From Pantoea sp. AS-PWVM4 (GTDB taxonomy: Bacteria; Pseudomonadota; Gammaproteobacteria; Enterobacterales; Enterobacteriaceae): a DNA stretch of 64,000 bases. The stretch is taken from assembly GCF_000468095.1 (NCBI RefSeq), contig NZ_ASZC01000014.1, positions 152,985 to 216,984 of the forward strand, read 5' to 3'. Within the stretch, counting starts at the first letter, position 1, and every line of letters begins with the position of its first letter. The notes under the pieces are model-generated. The model did not search any database and was not told where the DNA came from. It saw nothing but the letters and a program-made list of their open reading frames with translations. Below, in pieces: positions 1 to 11,597 of this stretch. Position numbers and translations under genes: made by a program.

Positions 1-1
1 C

Positions 2-2146
2 TCGCTCGATTTTGTCCGTCGTAATAAGCAGCGTCTGGAACTGCTGGCCGATGCTGCGTGGGATCTGCTGGTGGTTGATGAAGCACACCATCTGGCATGG
101 AGCGAAGACGCACCGAGCCGTGAATATCAGGTCATTGAGCAGTTGGCGGAACAGACGCCTGGCGTACTGCTGCTGACCGCGACACCGGAGCAGCTCGGTT
201 TGGAGAGCCATTTCGCCCGTCTGCGCCTGCTCGATCCTAATCGCTTCCACGATTTCAGCCAGTTTGTCGCTGAACAGCAGCACTATCGCCCGGTAGCCGA
301 TGCGGTAAGCACCCTGCTGGCCGACAAAGCGATCTCCAAAGATGAAATGAACCTGATCAACGATCTGGTCGGTGAGCAGGACATCGAACCGCTGTTGCAG
401 GTGGCAAACAGCGATCGCGAAGGCAAAGAAGATGCACGCAAAGAACTGATTTCTATGTTGATGGACCGCCACGGCACCAGCCGCGTGCTGTTCCGCAACA
501 CCCGTAACGGCGTGAAAGGTTTCCCGAAACGCGAACTGCATCAGATCCGTCTGCCGCTCCCGGCGCAGTACCAGACGGCAATTAAAGTCTCCGGCATTAT
601 GGGCGCACGTAAAAGCGCGGAAGAACGCGCCCGTGACATGCTGTACCCGGAGCAGATTTATCAGGAGTTTGAAGGTGACAGCGGCACCTGGTGGAACTTC
701 GATCCGCGCGTTGAGTGGCTGATGGGTTATCTCACCAGCAACCGTAAAGAAAAAGTGCTGGTGATTTGCGCCAAAGCCGCCACCGCCCTGCAACTGGAAC
801 AGGTGCTGCGTGAGCGCGAAGGTATCCGCGCCGCCGTGTTCCACGAAGGTCTGTCAATCATCGAACGTGACCGCGCTGCCGCCTGGTTCGCCTCCGAAGA
901 AGATGGCGCGCAGGTGCTGCTGTGTTCGGAAATCGGTTCTGAAGGCCGCAACTTCCAATTCGCCAGCCGTCTGGTGATGTTTGATTTGCCGTTCAACCCG
1001 GACTTGCTGGAGCAACGAATTGGTCGTCTCGATCGTATCGGCCAGATGCACGATATTCAGATCCTGGTGCCGTGGCTGGAAAAAACCGCGCAGGCAGTGC
1101 TGTTACGTTGGTATAACGAAGGTCTGGACGCGTTTGAGCACACCTGCCCAACCGGACGCACCATTTACGACAGCGTCTACAGCCAGTTGATTGAATACCT
1201 TGCCGCGCCGGAAAATCCGCAGGGGCTGGATGAATTCATCGTTGAGTGCCGCAAGCAGCATGACCAGTTGAAAGCCCAACTGGAACAGGGCCGCGACCGT
1301 CTGCTGGAGCAGAACTCAAATGGCGGTGAAGCAGCCCAGGCGTTGGCAGAAGCGATTGCCGAGCAGGATAACGACACCGGCCTGGTGAATTTCGCCCTCA
1401 ACCTGTTTGATATCGTGGGTATCAACCAGGAAGATCGTAGCGATAGCCTGATCGTGCTGACGCCGTCCGATCATATGCTGGTGCCGGATTTCCCCGGTCT
1501 GCCGGAAGATGGCTGCACCGTGACCTTTAACCGCAACCAGGCACTGTCACGCGAAGATACCCAGTTCATTACCTGGGAACACCCGCTGATCCGCAACGGT
1601 CTGGACCTGATCCTCTCCGGCGATACCGGCAGCTGTGCGCTGTCGCTGTTGAAAAACAAAGCGTTACCGGTTGGCACGCTGCTGGTAGAGATGATCTATG
1701 TGGTGGAAGCCCAGGCACCGAAGCATCTGCAACTGACCCGCTTCCTGCCGCCGACACCGGTTCGTTTGCTGATGGATCGCACCGGCAACAATCTGGCCGG
1801 AAAAGTGGAATTTGAGAGCTTTAACCGTCAGTTAAACGCCGTGAATCGCCATACCGGCAGCAAGCTGGTAAATGCCGTTCAACAGGATGTGCATCAGATT
1901 CTGACGCTGGCGGAGAGCGCAGTGGTGCCGGAAGCGCAAGCAATTATCGCGGCGGCAAAAGCCGAAGCCGATGAGAAGCTGAGTGCTGAGCTATCCCGTC
2001 TTGAGGCACTGCGCGCCGTCAACCCCAACATCCGTGATGACGAGGTTGAGGCGCTGGAAAGCAACCGTAGCCAGGTGCTGGCAAACCTCGGTGACGCGGG
2101 CTGGCGTCTGGATGCGCTGCGCCTGATCGTGGTGACGCATCAATAA
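2..2146 (+). CDS. rapA: RNA polymerase-associated protein RapA, C-terminal part (cut by window start)
   Basis: SWI2/SNF2-family ATPase that binds RNA polymerase and helps recycle it after transcription. The reading frame is open from base 2, so the N-terminus and Walker A motif lie outside the window; about 714 residues are visible of a protein of about 968 in E. coli. Seen: the DEAHH Walker B box early on, then [11 protein letters not shown] (motif III), and later [17 protein letters not shown] followed by [12 protein letters not shown] (motifs V and VI), and a long RapA-specific C-terminal region. It ends 37 bases before rluA, the same gene order as in E. coli. A weak G+C hairpin (ggggcc/ggcccc, 2153-2168) follows the stop but has no T-tract, so read-through into rluA is plausible. 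Confidence 0.96.
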   Translation, partial: SLDFVRRNKQRLELLADAAWDLLVVDEAHHLAWSEDAPSREYQVIEQLAEQTPGVLLLTATPEQLGLESHFARLRLLDPNRFHDFSQFVAEQQHYRPVADAVSTLLADKAISKDEMNLINDLVGEQDIEPLLQVANSDREGKEDARKELISMLMDRHGTSRVLFRNTRNGVKGFPKRELHQIRLPLPAQYQTAIKVSGIMGARKSAEERARDMLYPEQIYQEFEGDSGTWWNFDPRVEWLMGYLTSNRKEKVLVICAKAATALQLEQVLREREGIRAAVFHEGLSIIERDRAAAWFASEEDGAQVLLCSEIGSEGRNFQFASRLVMFDLPFNPDLLEQRIGRLDRIGQMHDIQILVPWLEKTAQAVLLRWYNEGLDAFEHTCPTGRTIYDSVYSQLIEYLAAPENPQGLDEFIVECRKQHDQLKAQLEQGRDRLLEQNSNGGEAAQALAEAIAEQDNDTGLVNFALNLFDIVGINQEDRSDSLIVLTPSDHMLVPDFPGLPEDGCTVTFNRNQALSREDTQFITWEHPLIRNGLDLILSGDTGSCALSLLKNKALPVGTLLVEMIYVVEAQAPKHLQLTRFLPPTPVRLLMDRTGNNLAGKVEFESFNRQLNAVNRHTGSKLVNAVQQDVHQILTLAESAVVPEAQAIIAAAKAEADEKLSAELSRLEALRAVNPNIRDDEVEALESNRSQVLANLGDAGWRLDALRLIVVTHQ

Positions 2147-2183
2147 TTGACCGGGGCCGCAAGGCCCCCTTACGGAATGGCTG

Positions 2184-2837
2184 ATGGAACCTTATAACCC
2201 GCCGCTTGAACCCTGGCTGCATATCCTTTATCAGGACGATCACATCATGGTGGTCAATAAGCCGAGCGGTTTGCTGTCGGTGCCGGGTCGCCTTGATGAG
2301 CACAAAGACAGTGTGATGACACGGATCCAGCGTGATTACCCGCAGGCTGAATCAGTGCATCGTCTGGATATGGCCACCAGCGGCGTTATTGTGGTGGCGC
2401 TGAATAAAGCGGCCGAGCGTGAGCTGAAGCGGCAATTTCGTGAACGTGAGCCAGCCAAACAATACGTGGCGCGCGTCTGGGGCCATCCGGCTGAAGAAAA
2501 AGGCTTAATTGATTTGCCGCTGATTTGCGACTGGCCGAACCGGCCAAAGCAGAAGGTGTGTTTTGAAACCGGCAAACCGGCGCAAACCGAGTATCAGGTG
2601 CTGGCATATGATGACGACAACAGCGCCAGGGTGCAGCTGAAGCCAATTACCGGACGTTCGCATCAGTTACGTGTGCATTTGTTGGCGCTGGGGCATCCGA
2701 TTCTTGGTGACCGCTTTTACGCTTCGCCAGAAGCGCTGGCGATGGCATCGCGCCTGTTGTTACATGCGGAATCGCTGACCATAACCCACCCGGCGTTTGG
2801 CAACAGTATGACGTTTCGCCAGCCAGCAGATTTCTGA
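2184..2837 (+). CDS. rluA: Dual-specificity 23S rRNA U746 / tRNA U32 pseudouridine synthase RluA
   Basis: Isomerises uridine to pseudouridine at 23S rRNA position 746 and at position 32 of several tRNAs. The 217-residue product matches the family length (219 in E. coli). The catalytic motif HRLDMATSG places the nucleophilic aspartate at about residue 62. GRSHQLRVH, a conserved C-terminal element of RluA-type synthases, is present near residue 160. The ATG at 2184 gives the expected N-terminus. The gene sits directly downstream of rapA and converges on djlA; the gap between them carries a REP-like inverted pair. Confidence 0.96.
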   Translation: MEPYNPPLEPWLHILYQDDHIMVVNKPSGLLSVPGRLDEHKDSVMTRIQRDYPQAESVHRLDMATSGVIVVALNKAAERELKRQFREREPAKQYVARVWGHPAEEKGLIDLPLICDWPNRPKQKVCFETGKPAQTEYQVLAYDDDNSARVQLKPITGRSHQLRVHLLALGHPILGDRFYASPEALAMASRLLLHAESLTITHPAFGNSMTFRQPADF

Positions 2838-2840
2838 CAA

Positions 2841-2916
2841 CCGTAGCGGCGCGATTTATCGCGTGGGTTTGTGCCGCCATTGGGAAACGGCCGCGCGATA
2901 AATCGCGCCGCTACGG
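2841..2916. repeat. REP-like inverted pair (BIME-like), copy 1
   Basis: A copy of GTAGCGGCGCGATTTATCGC is followed about 25 bases later by its reverse complement ending in CGCGCCGCTAC, so the whole unit can fold into a long hairpin. Each half starts with GTAG, the tetranucleotide typical of REP elements recognised by RAYT transposases. It fills the gap between the convergent genes rluA and djlA. Related copies occur at 10758, 18817, 35729, 42904 and 63678-64000. Confidence 0.85.
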
Positions 2917-2925
2917 AGCAAGGAT

Positions 2926-3741
2926 TTATTTAAATCCTTTTTCCTTACGAATCAGATCGTAAGCCGCCTGAATTTCCTGCGCTTTCTGCTTCGCCATCTC
3001 CATCATTTGCGGCGGTAGCCCTTTCGCCACCAGTTTGTCAGGATGATGTTCCGCCATCAGCTTACGGTAGGCGCGCTTGATCGTGGTGCTGTCATCGCTG
3101 CTTTTCACCCCCAGCACGCTACAGGCATCTTCCAGCGTCGGGCCACGTTTAGCCTGCTGATACGCGCCGCCACTATACGATGAACCGCCACCACCAAATT
3201 GCTGGCCGCCTTCCATCATGCGCAGGAACTGGTCAAACTGCATTTTTGAGATGCCCAGCTCCTCGGCGATCACATACAACACCTGACGTTCGTTGGGATG
3301 CAGCGAACCATCAGCGAAGGCGGCCTGGATCTGAATTTCCAGAAACATCCGAATCAGATCAAAGCGACCAAAGCAGGCGCTGCGCAGCTCACGCAGTTTA
3401 TTGCGTAACGGATAGTCGCCCTGCTTACCTTCACGGAAGGCTCGCTGTGCCGCAGTGCGCGCATCGCCATGCAGCTGCATACGATCCATCAGTAAAGATG
3501 CAATCTGGATATCCGCCTCGGTCACGCGCCCTTTTGACTTGGTCAAATGGCCCATTACCTGAAAAGTGGTACTAAAAAACAGTGTCTGGCGGGTTTGGTT
3601 GTTAGCGAAATAGCCTTGTCCCTGAACGCTGCGCACCTTATCAAACATGTGACCAATGATCAGACCCAGTACAATGCCCCAAAAGCCCAGTCCGGAAAGT
3701 AAGCCCAGAGCCAGACCAATTACTTTTCCCCAGTAGCGCAT
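2926..3741 (-). CDS. djlA: Membrane-anchored DnaJ-like co-chaperone DjlA
   Basis: Type III J-domain protein of the inner membrane that stimulates DnaK and affects the Rcs capsule pathway. The 271 residues equal the E. coli length. Residues about 5-30 are a single glycine-rich membrane segment ([20 protein letters not shown]). The middle is a TerB-like domain containing [20 protein letters not shown]. The C-terminus holds the J domain with the essential HPD triplet (EHHPDKL). It is transcribed away from lptD, which also lies next to djlA in E. coli. Confidence 0.96.
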   Translation of the reverse strand: MRYWGKVIGLALGLLSGLGFWGIVLGLIIGHMFDKVRSVQGQGYFANNQTRQTLFFSTTFQVMGHLTKSKGRVTEADIQIASLLMDRMQLHGDARTAAQRAFREGKQGDYPLRNKLRELRSACFGRFDLIRMFLEIQIQAAFADGSLHPNERQVLYVIAEELGISKMQFDQFLRMMEGGQQFGGGGSSYSGGAYQQAKRGPTLEDACSVLGVKSSDDSTTIKRAYRKLMAEHHPDKLVAKGLPPQMMEMAKQKAQEIQAAYDLIRKEKGFK

Positions 3742-3923
3742 AAACTCCTCAATTCGCCATGCTTGCGGCTGAAAATTGCATTATCATACCTGTCATTTAT
3801 CTCAGCGCCTAACGGCAACGCGGACAGAAAAGGATTAACACTGGCGCATCGCCGGGCAGTAAGTTAGTCTCTGACCGGATTGTCGGCATGATGCCAGTTT
3901 TCATGGAATTATCGAAACCGCGT

Positions 3924-6296
3924 ATGAAAAAACGTATACCTACCCTGCTGGCTACCATGATTGGTGCAGCGATATACAGTCAGCATTCCCTCGCCGACGA
4001 CTTAATGTCGCAGTGTATGCTGGGCGTGCCGAGCTTTAACCGTCCGCTGGTTAATGGCGACACGAATTCGCTGCCCGTGACGATTCATTCTGACTCGTCC
4101 AAAGGCACCTATCCCAACGACGCGGTATTCACCGGTAACGTCGATGTGCAACAGGGAAACAGCCGCCTGACTGCCGATGAAGTGCAGTTGCATCAGCGTC
4201 AGCAGGAAGGGCAAACCGCGCCGGTTCGTACCGTCGATGCGCTGGGTAATGTGCACTATGACGACAATCAGGTCATCCTGAAAGGTCCGAAAGCCTGGTC
4301 GAATCTGAATACCAAAGATACCAACGTCTGGAACGGTAACTATCTGATGGTAGGCCGTCAGGGACGTGGTGATGCCGATCAGATGAAACTGCGTGGCAAC
4401 AATCGTTATACCATCCTCGAAAACGGCAGCTTTACCTCCTGTTTGCCCGGGAGCAACAGCTGGAGTGTGGTGGGCACAGAAATCATTCAGGACCGCCAGG
4501 AAGAAGTGGCGGAGATCTGGAATGCGCGCTTTAAACTTGGCAATGTGCCGGTTTTCTATAGCCCCTACCTGCAACTGCCGATTGGCGATCGTCGCCGCTC
4601 TGGCTTCCTGATCCCGAATGCAAAATACAGCAGCACGAATGGTTTCGAGTTCATGCTGCCGTACTACTGGAACATCGCACCGCAGGCCGATGCCACCATT
4701 ACGCCGCACTATATGAGCAATCGTGGCCTGCAATTGCAGAATGAATTCCGTTACCTGACCCAGTTTGGTGCGGGTTTGATGGAGCTGGATTATCTGCCAT
4801 CCGATAATCAGTACGATAAAGACAAAGCGGTGCGTGGTATTGCTCAGGATGCCAGCTCCGATCGCTGGTTGTTCTACTGGCGTCACGCTGGGGTGTACGA
4901 TCAGCACTGGCGGTTCAATGCCGATTACACCAAAGTCAGCGATCCTTATTACTTCAACGACTTAACGTCAAAGTATTACAGTTCGACTGATGGTTACGCC
5001 ACGCAGAAATTCAGCGTTGGCTATGCAGATACCAACTGGGATGCCACACTCTCAACCAAAGATTTCCAGGTGTTTGGCACCACCAGCAACAGCAACGTCT
5101 ATCGCGCGATGCCGCAGCTCGATCTGAATTATTATCAGAACGATATCGGGCCGTTTGATGGTCGTGTTTTCGCGCAGGCGGTGAAGTTTACCAACGTAAA
5201 TAGCCGGATGCCGGAAGCAACGCGTCTGCATATTGAACCGACGCTGGATCTGCCACTGTCAAACGGCTGGGCCAGCCTGGATACCGAAGCCAAGTTCCTT
5301 GCTACCCATTATCAGCAGGATAGCCTCGATTATTACAACAGCTCAAGCTACACCCGTACCTCCAGCGGCCTGCTGAAAGACTCCGTTAACCGTACGCTGC
5401 CGCAATTTAAGGTCGATGGTCGTCTGGTATTTGACCGCGATATGGATTGGGCTGAGGGCTATACCCAGACGCTGGAACCGCGTGTCCAGTATCTCTACAT
5501 CCCGTACCGTGACCAGAGCGCTATTTATCCGTACGATTCAACATTGCTGCAAACTGACTATACCGGCTTGTTCCGTGACCGCACCTACAGCGGCCTCGAT
5601 CGCATCGCCTCAGCCAATCAGGTCGCAACCGGTGTTACCACGCGAATTTATGATAACGATCTGGTTGAACGTTTTAACGTTTCTGTTGGTCAAATCTACT
5701 CGTTTACCCCATCGCGGACTGGCGTTGAGCAGATCGACGATGAAGATGACACCGGTAGCCTGATCTGGGCCGGTGACACTTACTGGAAAGTGAGCGATCG
5801 CTGGGCCATGCGTGGCGGGCTGCAATATGATACCCGTCTCGATAACATCGCTCAGGGCAATGCGGTACTCGAGTATCGTCAGGATGCCGATCGTATGGTG
5901 CAGCTGAGTTATCGCTACAGCAGCCCGGAATACGTCGCGCAAGCACTGAATAACTCCAGCCTGCTGACTAACCCGATCTACAAAAACGGGATCTCTCAGG
6001 TCGGAGCAACCGCCAGTTGGCCGATTGCTGACGCCTGGTCGCTGGTCGGTGCGTATTACTACGACACCCGTAACAGCAAACCGGCTGACCAGTTGGTGGG
6101 TCTGCAATACAGCTCCTGCTGCTATGCAATCCGTGTCGGTTACGAGCGCAAAATCAACGGTTGGGAAAACAACAATAGTAAGTATGACAACCAAATCTCA
6201 TTCAACATTGAGCTGCGTGGCCTGAGCTCCAACTATGGCTTAGGCACCCATGACATGCTGCGTCAGGGCATCATCCCTTACCAGCAGGCTTTCTGA
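3924..6296 (+). CDS. lptD: LPS-assembly outer-membrane protein LptD
   Basis: Outer-membrane component of the Lpt bridge; with LptE it inserts lipopolysaccharide into the outer leaflet. I place the start at the ATG that opens [12 protein letters not shown], since this gives the standard signal peptide cut before DDLMSQC. The frame also has an ATG at 3888 adding 12 residues ([12 protein letters not shown]) that spoil the signal. The 790-residue product has the N-terminal OstA/LptA-like jellyroll and a large beta-barrel. The four disulfide cysteines are present: one in SQCMLG, one in TSCLPG and a CC pair in [13 protein letters not shown]. The last residue is Phe, as in many outer-membrane proteins. 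surA follows after 54 bases, as in E. coli. I could not point to a convincing sigma-E promoter in the djlA-lptD gap. Confidence 0.96.
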   Translation: MKKRIPTLLATMIGAAIYSQHSLADDLMSQCMLGVPSFNRPLVNGDTNSLPVTIHSDSSKGTYPNDAVFTGNVDVQQGNSRLTADEVQLHQRQQEGQTAPVRTVDALGNVHYDDNQVILKGPKAWSNLNTKDTNVWNGNYLMVGRQGRGDADQMKLRGNNRYTILENGSFTSCLPGSNSWSVVGTEIIQDRQEEVAEIWNARFKLGNVPVFYSPYLQLPIGDRRRSGFLIPNAKYSSTNGFEFMLPYYWNIAPQADATITPHYMSNRGLQLQNEFRYLTQFGAGLMELDYLPSDNQYDKDKAVRGIAQDASSDRWLFYWRHAGVYDQHWRFNADYTKVSDPYYFNDLTSKYYSSTDGYATQKFSVGYADTNWDATLSTKDFQVFGTTSNSNVYRAMPQLDLNYYQNDIGPFDGRVFAQAVKFTNVNSRMPEATRLHIEPTLDLPLSNGWASLDTEAKFLATHYQQDSLDYYNSSSYTRTSSGLLKDSVNRTLPQFKVDGRLVFDRDMDWAEGYTQTLEPRVQYLYIPYRDQSAIYPYDSTLLQTDYTGLFRDRTYSGLDRIASANQVATGVTTRIYDNDLVERFNVSVGQIYSFTPSRTGVEQIDDEDDTGSLIWAGDTYWKVSDRWAMRGGLQYDTRLDNIAQGNAVLEYRQDADRMVQLSYRYSSPEYVAQALNNSSLLTNPIYKNGISQVGATASWPIADAWSLVGAYYYDTRNSKPADQLVGLQYSSCCYAIRVGYERKINGWENNNSKYDNQISFNIELRGLSSNYGLGTHDMLRQGIIPYQQAF

Positions 6297-6350
6297 TGTT
6301 GTGATGTTTGACAGGCTATCCCGCAGTGCGGAAACAACAATGGATAAAGT

Positions 6351-7635
6351 ATGAAGAACTGGAGAATGCTGATTCTTGGTGTGGCGATTGCCGCTAACAC
6401 TGCGTTCGCAGCCCCGCAAATGGTAGATAAAGTTGCCGCCGTCGTGAATAACGGCGTGGTGCTGGAAAGTGACGTTGATAGCATGCTGCGCACGGTGAAA
6501 GCACAGGCACAGCAGGCCCATCAGCAACTGCCTGATGACAATACCCTGCGTCATCAGATCCTTGAGCGCCAGATCATGGATAGCATTGTTTTACAGATGG
6601 GTGAAAAAGCAGGTTTGCAGATAAGCGATCAACAGCTGGATGAAGCTATCCAGAATATCGCCGGTCAGAACCATATGACCCTTGATCAACTGCGCAGCCG
6701 CATTGCCTACGACGGTATTAACTACAACGAATACCGTGCGCAGATCCGCAAAGAGATGATGATCTCTGAAGTGCGTAACAATGAAGTGCGCCGCCGCGTG
6801 ACTATTCTGCCGCAGGAAGTGGATACCCTGGCGAAGCAGATTGGTTCACAGAACACCCAGGGTACTGAGCTGAACGTCAGTCAGATCCTGCTGCCACTGC
6901 CGGAAAACCCGACCCAGCAGCAAGTTGACGATCAGGAAGCGCTGGCCCGTCAGTTAGTGGGTGAACTGAAAAAAGGGGCCGATTTTGGCAAGCTGGCTGT
7001 GACCTATTCTGCTGATCCGCAGGCGCTGAAAGGCGGCAACATGGGTTGGAGCAAAATTGAAGAGCTGCCGACCCTGTTCTCCCAGGCGCTGGCCACCGCA
7101 CAGAAAGGCGATGTCGTCGGTCCGATCCGTTCAGGCGTGGGCTTCCATATCCTGAAAGTGAACGATCTGCGTGGTGAGAGCAAAAATATCTCCGTCACCG
7201 AAGTGCACGCACGTCATATCCTGCTGAAACCGTCGCCGATCCTCACTGACGATCAGGCACGCGCTAAGCTGGAAGAGATTGCTGCGGATATTCGCAGCGG
7301 GAAGATTACCTTTGCCGCCGCCGCTAAACAGTATTCAGACGATCCGGGGTCTGCGAACCAGGGCGGCGATCTGGGTTGGACCTCGCCGGAGGTGTTCGAT
7401 CCTGCCTTCCGTGATGCGCTGATGCGCTTGCAGAAAGGCCAGACCAGCCAGCCGGTTCACTCCTCTTTCGGCTGGCATCTGATTCAGTTGCTGGATACCC
7501 GTCAGGTTGATAAGACGGATGCGGCGCAGAAAGAACGCGCCTATCGCTTGCTGTTTAACCGTAAATTCGCGGAAGAAGCACAGACCTGGATGCAGGAACA
7601 ACGCGCCAGTGCTTACGTGAAAATTCTGGACAACA

Positions 7636-7646
<11 letters not shown>
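6351..7646 (+). CDS. surA: Periplasmic chaperone / peptidyl-prolyl isomerase SurA
   Basis: Escorts unfolded outer-membrane proteins across the periplasm to the BAM complex. The 431-residue protein begins with a signal peptide (cleavage about residue 20, before APQMVDK). It has the N-terminal chaperone module, then two parvulin domains: the first around 173-275 (with [13 protein letters not shown]) and the second around 285-385 ([12 protein letters not shown], then [14 protein letters not shown]). Its stop overlaps the pdxA start by 11 bases, so the two are translationally linked. The order lptD-surA-pdxA-rsmA-apaG-apaH is conserved in enterobacteria. Confidence 0.97.
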
Positions 7647-8620
<974 letters not shown>

Positions 8621-8628
<8 letters not shown>

Positions 8629-9445
8629 TCGCGTCCATCAGGGGCATTACGCCCGTAAACGTTTCGGGCAGAACTTCCTGAACGATCAGTATATTATCGA
8701 CAGCATCGTCTCCGCTATTCATCCGCAGAAGGGTGAAGCCGTGGTGGAGATCGGTCCCGGCCTCGGCGCATTGACGGAGCCAGTGGGCGAGCGTCTGGAT
8801 GCGCTGACCGTGGTAGAACTGGACCGCGACCTTGCCGCGCGTTTACAAACTCACCCGTTTCTTGGCCCCAAGCTGACCATCTTCCAGCAGGATGCGATGA
8901 CCTTTGATTTCTCCGCGTTGGCGCGTGAGAAAGGCCAGCCGCTGCGTGTGTTTGGTAACTTGCCGTACAATATCTCCACCCCGCTGATGTTCCACCTTTT
9001 CAGCTATACTGGTTCGATTAAAGACATGCACTTCATGCTGCAAAAAGAGGTGGTCAACCGTTTGGTGGCCGGACCGGGCAGTAAAGCCTACGGTCGACTC
9101 AGCGTGATGGCGCAATATTATTGTCAGGTGATTCCGGTGCTGGAAGTGCCGCCACAATCATTCACGCCACCGCCTAAAGTGGACTCCGCGGTGGTACGCC
9201 TGGTGCCTTATGCCCAGCCGCAACATCCGGTCAGCGATGTGCGTCTGTTAAGCCGCATCACAACCGAGGCATTCGGCCAGCGCCGTAAAACGCTGCGCAA
9301 TAGCCTCGGTCATCTGTTTGCTGCCGGCGCGCTGGATGAACTGAATATTGATGCCACCCTGCGTGCAGAGAACGTCACGGTAGCTCAGTATTGTCAGCTG
9401 GCCAACTGGCTTGGCAACCATCAGGCAGAGAATCCGGAGAACTGA
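8621..9445 (+). CDS. rsmA: 16S rRNA A1518/A1519 dimethyltransferase RsmA (KsgA)
   Basis: Dimethylates two adjacent adenosines in the 3' terminal hairpin of 16S rRNA; its loss gives kasugamycin resistance. The 274-residue sequence shows the SAM-binding loop [15 protein letters not shown], the acidic VVELDRDLA, and the N6-adenine methyltransferase motif NLPYNIS. The N-terminal [10 protein letters not shown] is a family hallmark. It overlaps pdxA by eight bases and is followed by apaG after four bases. Confidence 0.97.
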
Positions 9446-9449
9446 GTGC

Positions 9450-9827
9450 ATGAGTGAAATGGCCCGCGTCTGTATCCAGGTACAAAGCCTGTATGTGGAG
9501 TCGCAATCGTCGCCCGACGAGGAGCGCTACGTGTTTGCCTACACCATCACCATCCGCAATTTGGGGCGCAGCAGCGTCCAGCTGCGCGGCCGTTACTGGT
9601 TGATCACCAACGGTAACGGTCGCGAAACCGAAGTTCAGGGCGAAGGTGTGGTCGGTGAACAACCCCATATCGCACCCGGCAGCGAATTCCAATACACCAG
9701 CGGCGCGATCCTCGAAACGCCGATGGGCACCATGCAGGGCCACTACGTGATGATCGACGAAGAGGGAGAAGAGTTTTTTGTCGACATTCCCGTGTTCCGA
9801 CTCGCGGTGCAAACCCACATCCACTAA
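9450..9827 (+). CDS. apaG: ApaG domain protein
   Basis: Small fibronectin-III-like beta-sandwich protein whose biochemical role is not settled (linked to Co2+/Mg2+ phenotypes and found with apaH). I chose the ATG giving [15 protein letters not shown], which yields 125 residues, the exact E. coli length. An upstream in-frame start at 9411 lies within rsmA and adds an unrelated N-terminus. Conserved blocks are [22 protein letters not shown] and [18 protein letters not shown], here given only as parts: [13 protein letters not shown] and PMGTMQGHY. It sits four bases after rsmA. Confidence 0.95.
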   Translation: MSEMARVCIQVQSLYVESQSSPDEERYVFAYTITIRNLGRSSVQLRGRYWLITNGNGRETEVQGEGVVGEQPHIAPGSEFQYTSGAILETPMGTMQGHYVMIDEEGEEFFVDIPVFRLAVQTHIH

Positions 9828-9878
9828 TCCTTCCTCGCCCGGCCTGTCCGGGCGATGCGTTTTAACCGGACTGATGTA

Positions 9879-10748
9879 ATGAGTACATATCTGATTGGCG
9901 ATGTTCACGGCTGTTATGATGAACTGCGTGCCCTCCTGGCACAGGTTAACTTCGATCCGCAGCAGGATGTCCTGTGGCTGACCGGCGACCTGGTGGCCCG
10001 TGGTCCCGGCTCGCTTGACGTGTTGCGCTACGTGAAGTCACTGGGAGACTGCGTACGATTGGTGTTGGGCAATCACGATCTTCATTTGCTGGCGGTATAT
10101 GCCGGTATCAGCCGCAACAAACCCAAAGATCGCCTGACGCCGCTACTGGAAGCTGCCGATGCGGATGAGCTGATTAACTGGCTGCGTCGTCAGCCGTTAT
10201 TACAGGTGGATGAAGAAAAAAAACTGGTCATGGCTCATGCTGGCATCACACCGCAATGGGATCTCGACACGGCAAAACTTTGTGCGCGTGAAGTCGAAGC
10301 CGTGCTGTCCAGTGACAGCTATCCGCTCTTTCTCGACGCGATGTATGGCGATATGCCGAATAACTGGACGCCGGAACTCAGCGGTCTGGCGCGTTTGCGC
10401 TTCAGTACTAACGCGCTAACGCGGATGCGGTTCTGTTTCCCGAATGGTCAGTTGGATATGATCTGTAAAGAAACCCCGGAATCCGCTCCACCACCGCTGA
10501 AACCCTGGTTTATGATCCCGAGTCCGGTAGCGCATGATTACACGTTAATCTTCGGGCATTGGGCATCACTGGAAGGGAAAGGAACACCGGAGGGCATCAT
10601 CGGGCTGGATACGGGTTGCTGCTGGGGTGGCACACTGACGATGCTGCATTGGGAAACACAACAATATTATGTCCAGCACTCCAACCGTGAGCAGGCGATG
10701 GCGCAGAGTGCACCCCACCCACATCCACCGCTCAGCCATCAGGAATGA
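9879..10748 (+). CDS. apaH: Symmetrical bis(5'-nucleosyl)-tetraphosphatase ApaH
   Basis: Hydrolyses Ap4A to two ADP, and can act on Np4-capped RNA ends. It is a calcineurin-like metallophosphoesterase: GDVHGCYDE (residues about 6-14), [19 protein letters not shown] and MAHAGITP carry the metal ligands. The start [11 protein letters not shown] was chosen because it matches the family; an in-frame ATG eight codons upstream (9855) adds MRFNRTDV. At 289 residues it is slightly longer than E. coli ApaH (280) because of a proline/histidine-rich tail ([12 protein letters not shown]) next to the REP-like repeat, so the tail may be a recent extension. Confidence 0.95.
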   Translation: MSTYLIGDVHGCYDELRALLAQVNFDPQQDVLWLTGDLVARGPGSLDVLRYVKSLGDCVRLVLGNHDLHLLAVYAGISRNKPKDRLTPLLEAADADELINWLRRQPLLQVDEEKKLVMAHAGITPQWDLDTAKLCAREVEAVLSSDSYPLFLDAMYGDMPNNWTPELSGLARLRFSTNALTRMRFCFPNGQLDMICKETPESAPPPLKPWFMIPSPVAHDYTLIFGHWASLEGKGTPEGIIGLDTGCCWGGTLTMLHWETQQYYVQHSNREQAMAQSAPHPHPPLSHQE

Positions 10749-10757
10749 TGTAGTTCG

Positions 10758-10816
10758 CGTAGCGGCGCGATTTATCGCGCAGGTTTTAAAAGCGCGCGAT
10801 AAATCGCGCCGCTACG
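10758..10816. repeat. REP-like inverted pair, copy 2
   Basis: GTAGCGGCGCGATTTATCGC and its reverse complement face each other across a short spacer (aggttttaaaag). The unit lies between the convergent genes apaH and folA and could act as a shared transcript end or an RNase barrier. Same family as at 2841. Confidence 0.85.
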
Positions 10817-10827
10817 GGACAACTCAA

Positions 10828-11310
10828 TTAACGGCGGCGTTCGAGGATTTCGAAACAGTAGCTGTGCGAATTCTGCGCATCGGCGTCGTGGAACTCACTG
10901 AAGGTGGATTGCCACTCATCCGGCTCGTAGTCCGGGAATTGGGTGTCACCCTCAACTTCCGCATCGATATGGGTCAGATAGAGACGATCGGCACGCGGCA
11001 GCATCTGTTCGTAAATACGACCACCACCAATCACCATCACTTCTTCCGCATCACCCGCTGCATTCACCGCATCTTCCAGCGATGTCACCCAGGTCACGCC
11101 ATCATGGTCACCCGGTTTGCTGCTGACCACAATATTCAGACGGCCCGGTAACGGACGGCCAATCGATTCAAAGGTCAGACGCCCCATAATCACGGGCTTG
11201 TTCAGGGTATTACGTTTGAACCATGCCAGGTCGGCAGGCAGGTTCCAGGGCATGGCGTTTTCCATACCGATGATGCGATCCGCTGCCAGAGCTGCGATCA
11301 GACTAATCAT
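10828..11310 (-). CDS. folA: Dihydrofolate reductase FolA (trimethoprim target)
   Basis: NADPH-dependent reduction of dihydrofolate to tetrahydrofolate. The 160-residue length matches chromosomal enterobacterial DHFR (159). The catalytic acid is Asp27 in [11 protein letters not shown]22 in MPWNLP and the NADPH-binding GRPLPGR and [10 protein letters not shown] are in place. The M20 loop begins at NAMPWN. Residues flanking Thr46 are GRLTFES here where E. coli has GRHTWES. It is monocistronic and transcribed toward apaH. Confidence 0.97.
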   Translation of the reverse strand: MISLIAALAADRIIGMENAMPWNLPADLAWFKRNTLNKPVIMGRLTFESIGRPLPGRLNIVVSSKPGDHDGVTWVTSLEDAVNAAGDAEEVMVIGGGRIYEQMLPRADRLYLTHIDAEVEGDTQFPDYEPDEWQSTFSEFHDADAQNSHSYCFEILERRR

Positions 11311-11597
11311 GTTTAATGACCTACAGGAAAAAAATTGGCGCCATCATACGTAAAGGCGAAACTTTCGTCGATAGGAGGGACTCGCTATTTACGTAAAGCT
11401 CCTTTGCCACCGCATTTTTGTTATTGGACAGAGTTTTACACCGCCTTTCTCAGCAATATCCGAGAGAGGCGCCATATTTTCGCGTGGAAACGGCACAAGG
11501 CAGCGTGAAAAGGGGATGTCGCCTGTACAGCCGTGTAAAGAAATGCGCACTGACTGACACAAATGAAAACGGCTCCCGCAGGAGCCGTGGATAGCGA
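11311..11597. other. folA upstream region / porin downstream region
   Basis: No open frame of note. The part next to folA holds its promoter and leader; the left part holds the porin terminator hairpin. I saw no repeat or RNA gene in the remaining bases. Confidence 0.5.
11565..11588 (-). terminator. Rho-independent terminator of the porin gene
   Basis: Stem acggctcc/ggagccgt with a four-base loop just after the porin stop; on the minus strand it is followed by TTTTCATTTG. Confidence 0.8.

Noticed and set aside
2153..2168. GGGGCC/GGCCCC hairpin after rapA as a terminator
   Set aside because: Short stem with no T-run and the rluA start follows within 16 bases; reported only as a note under rapA.
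3742..3923. Search for a sigma-E promoter before lptD
   Set aside because: Known in E. coli, but I could not find a convincing GGAACTT and TCTGA pair at proper spacing.
4002..4907. 301-codon open frame opposite lptD
   Set aside because: Antisense shadow of lptD with no recognisable motif or ribosome site.
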